A stretch of DNA of 64,000 nt from Sphingobacteriales bacterium JAD_PAG50586_3 (GTDB taxonomy: Bacteria; Bacteroidota; Bacteroidia; CAMBQF01), in NCBI GenBank assembly GCA_023213195.1, contig CP096135.1, positions 1,134,616 through 1,198,615 on the forward strand, given 5' to 3'. Positions 58,345-64,000 of this stretch are shown here, in pieces (position 1 is the stretch's first letter; each line of letters starts with the position of its first letter). The notes beneath the pieces are model-generated. The model ran no database searches, had not been told where the DNA came from, and worked only from the letters and a program-made list of their open reading frames with translations. The position numbers and the translations under genes were made by a program.

Positions 58345-61157
58345 ATGCCCAAACAGGCTTTTGATACCTTAGACCCTCGCGATTTTATAATAATTAAAGG
58401 CGCCAAAGTACACAACCTTAAAAACGTTGATGTTGCTATTCCGCGTAATAAAATGGTGGTTATTACCGGGCTTTCGGGTTCGGGTAAATCGTCGTTAGCT
58501 TTTGATACTTTGTATGCCGAAGGCCAACGCCGCTATGTAGAAAGCCTTAGCGCCTACGCCCGCCAGTTTTTGGGCCGTATGAACAAGCCCGAGGTGGAGT
58601 ACATTAAAGGCATAGCCCCGGCTATTGCTATAGAGCAAAAAGTAAACTCTACCAATCCGCGCTCTACTGTGGGTACTTCTACCGAGATTTACGATTATCT
58701 GAAGTTGCTATATGCCCGTGTGGGCAAAACAATATCGCCCGTATCGGGCAAAGAGGTAAAGCGCGAAACGGCCGATGATGTGGCCCAATACATAAACGGT
58801 TTTGAAAACGGTGCCAAGGTGTTGATACTGTTTGCTGCCCGCCTGCGCGACCCTAAAAACCCCGCACAAACATTACAACTGCTTTTGCAGCAGGGCTTTT
58901 CTCGTATTTATGCCGATGGCGAAATTATCCGTATTGATGATGCTATTGCCAAGCCAGATAAGATTAAGAAACTAAAGGCCCTGTATGTTATTGCCGACCG
59001 TATGGTGGTAAACCACGACGATGAAGATAACTACAGCCGCATTATAGACTCTGCCGAAACTGCCTTTTCTGAAGGCGAAGGCGCTACCCTTGTGCAGGTT
59101 ACCGTTGGTGAAGATAAACCAATAGAAAAGGAATTCTCTAACCGTTTTGAAGCCGATGGTATAACCTTTGAAGAGCCTAATGTAAACCTGTTTACGTTCA
59201 ACAACCCTTATGGTGCCTGCAAAACCTGCGAAGGCTTTGGCTCTGTTATTGGCCTTGACCCCGATTTGGTTATTCCTGATAAAGGGTTGTCTATTTACGA
59301 AGGTGCTATTGCCCCCTGGAAGGGCGATAAAATGAGCGCTTACAAAGACAAGTTTTTAAAAGCTACCCTTAAGTTCGATTTTCCTGTACACCGCCCCTAT
59401 GCTGATTTAACTGAAGAGCAGCAAGCGCTGCTATGGGAGGGTAATCGCTACTTTACCGGCCTTAACGAATTTTTTAAAGAGCTGGAAGAGCAAGCCTATA
59501 AAATTCAGTACCGGGTAATGCTATCGCGCTACCGCGGTAAAACCGTTTGCCCCGATTGCCAAGGCACACGCCTTCGTAAAGATGCCGGCTATGTTAAGGT
59601 TGCAAAGCAATCTATACAACAAATAGTATTGTTACCGGTTGAAAAATGCCTTGCGCATTTTAAATCTATTAAATTGAATGAACACGAGCAGCAGGTGGCT
59701 AAACGGCTGTTGGTTGAAATTATAAACCGTCTACAGTTTTTATGCGATGTGGGGTTGGGCTATTTAACGCTTAACCGCTTATCGTCTACCCTGTCGGGTG
59801 GGGAGAGCCAGCGCATCAACCTGGCAAAATCGCTGGGCAGTAGTTTGGTGGGCTCTATGTATATTTTAGATGAGCCGAGTATTGGCCTGCACCCTCGCGA
59901 TACCGAGCGCCTGATAGGTGTTTTAAAAACCCTGCGCGATGTTGGCAACACCGTCATTATTGTAGAGCACGATAAAGAGATAATGCTGGCGGCTGATGAG
60001 ATTATAGATATTGGCCCCGAGGCTGGCACAAAAGGCGGCCACGTTATATTCCAAGGCACCCAAAAAGAACTGCAAAAGGCAGATACCATTACCACCAAAT
60101 ACCTTACCGGCCAGTTGGCTATAGAGCCTCCGGCATCGCGCCGAAAATGGCGCAACTACATAAGTGTAAAAGGCGCACGCGAGAATAACCTGAAAAATAT
60201 AGATGTAAAATTCCCTCTGGGGGTGTTTACCGTTGTTACAGGCGTTAGCGGCTCGGGCAAATCATCATTAATTAAAAAGTACTTTACCCCGCCCTTAAAA
60301 AGCTGCACGGCGGCTTTGGCGAGCTTACTGGCAAGTTTGATAAGCTGGAAGGTAACGTTAGTTCACTTTCGGCAATAGAGTTTGTAGACCAAAATCCCAT
60401 TGGCAAATCGTCTCGCTCTAATCCTGTTACCTACATAAAAGCGTATGATGATATACGCGAGCTGTTTGCAAGCCAGCAACTGGCCAAGCAACGTGCATAC
60501 AAAACATCTACATTCTCTTTTAACGTAGAGGGTGGGCGCTGCGAGGTATGCGAAGGCGATGGGGAGGTAAAAATTGAGATGCAGTTTATGGCCGACATTC
60601 GTTTAGAGTGCGAAGCCTGCAAAGGCAAACGCTTTAAAGATGAGGTGCTGGAGGTAAACTACAACGGCAAAAATATTTACGAAGTTTTAGAACTTACGGT
60701 TGATGAAGCCATAGAATTTTTTGGCAGTGCTAAAAAGCTAACCACGCCCGAAAACCGCTTGCTGGGCAAACTAAAATGCCTTGCCGATGTGGGCTTGGGT
60801 TACATTCACTTAGGCCAATCCAGCAGCACACTATCGGGTGGCGAGGCGCAGCGTATTAAGTTGGCATCGTTCCTTACTAAAGGGTCTACCGCGGGCAATA
60901 TATTATTCATATTTGATGAGCCTACCACAGGCCTTCACTTCCACGATATTAATAAGCTGTTAAAGTCGTTTGATGCGCTTATTGCACAAGGCCACTCTAT
61001 TATTGTTATTGAACATAATACCGATGTTATCCGCTGCGCTGATTGGGTTATAGACCTTGGTGCCGAGGGCGGCGACAAAGGCGGTCACCTTATCTTCGAA
61101 GGCACCCCCGAGGACTTGAAGAAGTGTAAAAACTCGTATACAGGAGAGTATATTTAA
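58345..61157 (+). CDS. uvrA: Excinuclease ABC subunit A UvrA (frameshifted)
   Basis: DNA damage sensor of nucleotide excision repair, about 937 aa. Two ABC modules: Walker [10 protein letters not shown] and GVSGSGKSS, signatures [15 protein letters not shown] and [15 protein letters not shown], Walker [12 protein letters not shown] and [11 protein letters not shown], plus zinc-finger Cys pairs ([29 protein letters not shown]). A5 60274-60278 is one base short; repair gives [19 protein letters not shown] and restores full length. Complete otherwise, so error is assumed. Confidence 0.96.
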
Positions 61158-61167
61158 CCTATTCACT

Positions 61168-61255
61168 TGGCTTTCCCCCTGCAAAGGGGAGTACTCATGC
61201 CCTAAGGCATGAGGGAGGGGGTGATGTCATTCCTGCGAAAGCAGGAATCTCCTAA
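61168..61255. repeat. Composite palindromic repeat after uvrA
   Basis: GGGGAGTACTC and CATGCCCTAAGGCATG palindromes with AGGGAGGGG tail, then ATTCCTGCGAAAGCAGGAAT at about 61229-61248, a motif that recalls repeats seen in other phyla. Confidence 0.7.
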
Positions 61256-61290
61256 GGTTTTATATTCACCTCAGGGTTCTTGAACTCCCT

Positions 61291-61320
61291 AAAAAAACAA
61301 TGGCGGGTTGCCCCGCCATC
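61291..61320 (-). terminator. Intrinsic terminator of the DUF4177-like gene
   Basis: On the minus strand an ATGGCGGGGCAACCCGCCAT hairpin runs into T7 (A7 at 61291-61297 plus strand). Confidence 0.7.
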
Positions 61321-61358
61321 ATTCCTCTCAACACAGTAAATAAATCCTCAATATTTAA

Positions 61359-61400
61359 AGTCCCCTCCTCCTTTAGGCGAGGGGATTTAGGGGTGAGGGG
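61359..61400. repeat. Dispersed palindromic element
   Basis: CCCCTCCTCCTTTAGGCGAGGGG with ATTTAGGGGTGAGGGG tail; same family as 48171 and 55721, diverged by a few bases. Confidence 0.8.
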
Positions 61401-61853
61401 TTACTTAGCTTTCTTAAATGTTAAACGGGTAATGTAAATACCATTACCATCTTCTTTACCGGCATCGCTTTCTACGCCGCTGGTCATAAATACAAGTTCC
61501 CAACCTTGAGAAGCAAGTAAGTTAATTTTAGAAGAAATTAAAGCGTCGTTTGATGCAATATTTTGGAAGTTAATACCTACACCGCTAAAAAAGTTAAGCA
61601 GTTTAGTTTCGTCAAAGGTGTCAATTTTCAAATCGCCACGGTCAACATCGCCCTGCTTAGAGTCTTTGCCCGATGTGCGAGATGTAGTAAACTTGTTAAC
61701 GTCAAGGTTCTCTTTGTTCTCAATCATTCTTGAGCGGCCCATACCCATAGGTACAATAGATTCTACAATGGTTACCACTTTGTACTCATACGTTTGCGCG
61801 TACATTGATACTGTTGCTACTAAAGCAAATAAGCTTAATGTAAATTTTTTCAT
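61401..61853 (-). CDS. Secreted DUF4177-like protein
   Basis: A 150-aa protein, start at ATG 61853 (MKKFTLSLFALVATVSMYAQ). The body has TYEYKVVTIVES early and KINLLASQGWELVFMTS late, which is the DUF4177 pattern (YeYKvv ... LN.lg.eGWELV). The central Ser/Asp/Lys region is an insertion. Function unknown; its upstream in-frame extension (61886) precedes the signal peptide and is rejected. Confidence 0.82.
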   Translation of the reverse strand: MKKFTLSLFALVATVSMYAQTYEYKVVTIVESIVPMGMGRSRMIENKENLDVNKFTTSRTSGKDSKQGDVDRGDLKIDTFDETKLLNFFSGVGINFQNIASNDALISSKINLLASQGWELVFMTSGVESDAGKEDGNGIYITRLTFKKAK

Positions 61854-62335
61854 TTTACTAATATGTTTTATAATTCCTACTCTCAACGATTTTCGGATTC
61901 CTCGGTTTTTTTATTCTGAAAATACAATTATTGTACCATTTTGTAAATTATCGCAACGTAAAAACAATCTATCGAACGTTTTTTGCAAGTAATCTAAAAG
62001 TCAAATCTTTTTTATGCTGTGGTGGTTAAACCTGTATATCAGAAATGATAAAACAAGCGGAAACGCTTTCTACATATAATATAAGTGCGCCTTAACTAAC
62101 CTACTTGCCGAAATTATTTCCAGAATAAAGGATGGAATAGCGTAAATTGCTGTAATACAAAACATTATTAAATAACGCATTTACCAATTATCGACACTTT
62201 GTTGCCAACTAACGACACTTTTATACCAACCATCTAAAAATTTCGCAATCCGTATTTTTCCGCTGTAAACTTGTAAAACAAAATTCAAGCAGAAATAAAA
62301 TAGTACACAGTAAATATCTCGATTAAGCAAGTAGG
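61854..62335. other. Gene-free AT-rich region
   Basis: About 480 bases without a credible frame. It contains a short direct repeat of CGACACTTT (near 62190 and 62213). A GAAAGCATCTCC hairpin lies at its right end. No tRNA-like fold was recognised. Confidence 0.5.
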
Positions 62336-62362
62336 AAAGCATCTCCCCGGAGATGCTTTCTT
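62336..62362. terminator. Hairpin at the end of the GNAT-like gene
   Basis: GAAAGCATCTC/GAGATGCTTTC stem with a two-base CC/GG turn. T-rich DNA follows on the plus side only, so it may serve a plus-strand transcript as well. Confidence 0.6.
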
Positions 62363-63139
62363 ATTTTATGCTCTTTCCTAGCATAGGTACTATATGAAAA
62401 ACAAAGTCAACCGTATCGTTCAGTATTTCGGCATTATCTAGTTTACCCTGCTTAATAAACACGTGTTGGCTTACTAAATTCTCGCTACGTATACCGGCTT
62501 CTATTTCTTTAATGCCTTTTTGCCATGCAAAGTGGCGGCTGTAACGTAAAATATCAAAAAATATACCGCTGCTTTGTGCTTCGGGAATAACAGCGCCTAG
62601 CGGGCAGCCCATAACGCCTTTATTAAACTGCAAGGCACATAAGCCAATATGCTTTCGCTCGCGCTTCATCAGCCATATATAATTATCAGGATGCAGCGTG
62701 TTGTTAAAGTATTTAGCAAAATACCGGTACATGGCTTCGGCCTCAAACTCTTTAGTTATAATTTGGTTTACTCCCGGTGTTTTATAGTAGCCAAGGGGTT
62801 AAACATATACGACGATTTAATAATATATTCAAGGCTTTCTGTTTGGGTGCCATCATACAGTTCAATTTCCAAGTCTTTGTTAGTGGGTTCAAAAACGTTG
62901 GCACATTCGGGTGTTTTCCACGATAGCATACGTACTCCACCGGCAAAATAAAATGGAAAGCCAGTTTCTACCAAGCGCATATTTATCTCATCAAAATAAG
63001 CAGGTATTTTTATTCTTACAAGATCGTATTTCTCTGCCAATATTTCTTCGCGCAAGGCTGCTGCATTAAAATCACCAGCATTAAAACGCCCTGTTTTTAA
63101 GCCAAATACTTCACTCTCAATTTCTGAATACTGTATCAT
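62361..63139 (-). CDS. GNAT-like acetyltransferase (frameshifted)
   Basis: About 259 aa. N-terminal half: MIQYSEIESEVFGLKTGRFN, LREEILAEKYDLVRIKIP, TGFPFYFAGGVRM; C-terminal half: TLHPDNYIWLMKRERKHIGLCAL, GAVIPEAQSSGIFFDILRYS and FIKQGKLDNAEI, which resemble WecD/dTDP-sugar N-acetyltransferases. TTTT 62780-62783 (minus A4) is one base short; repair gives IKTPGVNQIITKEFEAE. The start overlaps the glycosyltransferase stop by four bases (ATGA), so the two are coupled and probably belong to a sugar-lipid pathway. Confidence 0.82.
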
Positions 63140-64000
63140 ACCAATTCTTCGGTTATTACATATACCGGCTTGCCCTTTAGCAGCAGGTATATTTGTGCAA
63201 GATAAAAACCAACTACAACAAATGCTAAAATATACAGGTAAGGTATCAGCTTTTGCAGGTAAACCAGTGGTTGCCAGTAGTTATATAGTTTAATAAAATC
63301 AACACAGGCTATAACAGCAGTTAATGCTAATACCCACATAAGCGGCCTGACAAAATATTCGGGCCCAAAGCGGGCTACAAAAAGTAGTTTTTTTAATACT
63401 GAAAATCCCGACCGGCCCACTTGGCGCTGCTGGTAGCCTACATTTAAATAGCCAATATCTTTACGGTTTATGGCATGCTTAAAATACGCATCAATATAAA
63501 AACTGTTTATGGGCGCCTGGGGGTTGGGGTTGGTAACCAGGCTGCGCTTAAATATGCGGAAACTCTCGGTATTGCCCTGCCCGGCTATAGTGTTTTGTAA
63601 AAAGTTGCGCACGCCATAAAACAACTTATACGACAGGTTTTTCTTTCCCTTACCCATAGGCACCCCGTATACAAGGGCATAAGGGTTAGTTTCAAAAAAA
63701 TCAATCAGTTTCAAAATGTCGGTGCTGTTGTATTCGCGGTCATCGTCAATAGTAATAATAACATCACCCTGCGCTTTGTTAATGCCGCAGCTGGTGGCCA
63801 TCCATTGTCCGGCATTTTTTGCCAAGCGTATGGCATGCAGTTGTGGGTATTGTTGCTTCAGGTTGCTTAATACCTGCCAGCTGTTATCGGTACTATGGTC
63901 GTCAACAGCTATAATTTGATACTTATAGGCGCGGCTATCCATCAATCCTGTAATTTCAGGTATTAGCACCGGCAGTATAGCTGCGCTGTTATATATAGGT
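63136..64000 (-). CDS. GT2-family glycosyltransferase (5' end outside window)
   Basis: At least 288 codons, open to the right edge: the codons before the first ATG/GTG continue PIYNSAAILPVLIPEI. GT-A features: IIAVDDHSTDNSW nucleotide site, AIRLAKNAGQWMAT, DVIITIDDDREYN metal-binding DDD, ESFRIFKRSL and KRKDIGYLNVGYQQR. Two C-terminal membrane helices (VLALTAVIACVDFI and LYILAFVVVGFYLAQI) place it at the inner membrane, like DPM/GtrB-type enzymes that sugar-load a lipid carrier. Coupled to the GNAT gene downstream. Confidence 0.9.
   Translation of the reverse strand, partial: PIYNSAAILPVLIPEITGLMDSRAYKYQIIAVDDHSTDNSWQVLSNLKQQYPQLHAIRLAKNAGQWMATSCGINKAQGDVIITIDDDREYNSTDILKLIDFFETNPYALVYGVPMGKGKKNLSYKLFYGVRNFLQNTIAGQGNTESFRIFKRSLVTNPNPQAPINSFYIDAYFKHAINRKDIGYLNVGYQQRQVGRSGFSVLKKLLFVARFGPEYFVRPLMWVLALTAVIACVDFIKLYNYWQPLVYLQKLIPYLYILAFVVVGFYLAQIYLLLKGKPVYVITEELV

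Noticed and set aside
62336-62362. tRNA or riboswitch near the GNAT gene
   Set aside because: Only a simple hairpin; no cloverleaf or aptamer-like pairing seen.

Overview
The window reads as chromosome of a Bacteroidota bacterium, most likely from the Chitinophagales/Sphingobacteriales side. Supporting evidence: proteins ending in type IX secretion (T9SS) sorting domains, two large TonB-dependent receptors with carboxypeptidase-like N-terminal domains, a RemB-like gliding protein, an sdhC-sdhA-sdhB operon with a one-subunit cytochrome b, many short outer-membrane barrels and lipoproteins, and TAnnTTTG -7 promoter boxes just upstream of many starts. No rRNA, tRNA or CRISPR array was recognised.

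Layout. 1-1.9 kb: two tandem MauG-type dihaem peroxidase genes. 2.1-10.1 kb: one giant T9SS surface protein (about 2,650 aa) with a glycine-rich beta-helix region and five 252-bp Ig-like repeats. 10.2-14.5 kb: aminopeptidase P, small secreted proteins, dprA. 14.5-15.7 kb: gene-free repeat block. 15.7-18.5 kb: response regulator/PAS protein and a collagen-like secreted protein. 18.9-24.8 kb: an envelope-stress-like cluster (four paralogous barrels, coiled-coil lipoproteins, a YtxH-like protein, lmo0937-like and CsbD-like proteins). 25-29 kb: TonB receptor and queA. 29.3-32.2 kb: lipoprotein, tail-anchored protein, a REP-associated tyrosine transposase inside its own repeat field, SH3-like protein. 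32.3-39.5 kb: sdhCAB, divergent tolC-like/membrane-fusion/tsaB genes. 39.5-48 kb: antiporter, three tandem MORN/YwqK-like genes, thiolase, acyltransferase, RemB, two lipoproteins. 48-58 kb: TonB receptor, M19 dipeptidase, barrel/lipoprotein operon, ABC ATPase, membrane proteins. 58.3-63 kb to edge: uvrA, DUF4177-like protein, GNAT-like protein and a GT2 glycosyltransferase cut by the window end.

An overriding feature is that about twenty genes, including uvrA, sdhA, queA and dprA, are broken by single-base shifts, nearly all in short homopolymers and mostly consistent with one missing base. This looks like uncorrected long-read consensus error rather than biology, so the genes are annotated here as single spans with the shift positions stated. 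The most interesting biology is the 18.9-24.8 kb envelope cluster, the transposase/REP locus at 30.5-31.4 kb, and the giant repeat-rich T9SS protein.
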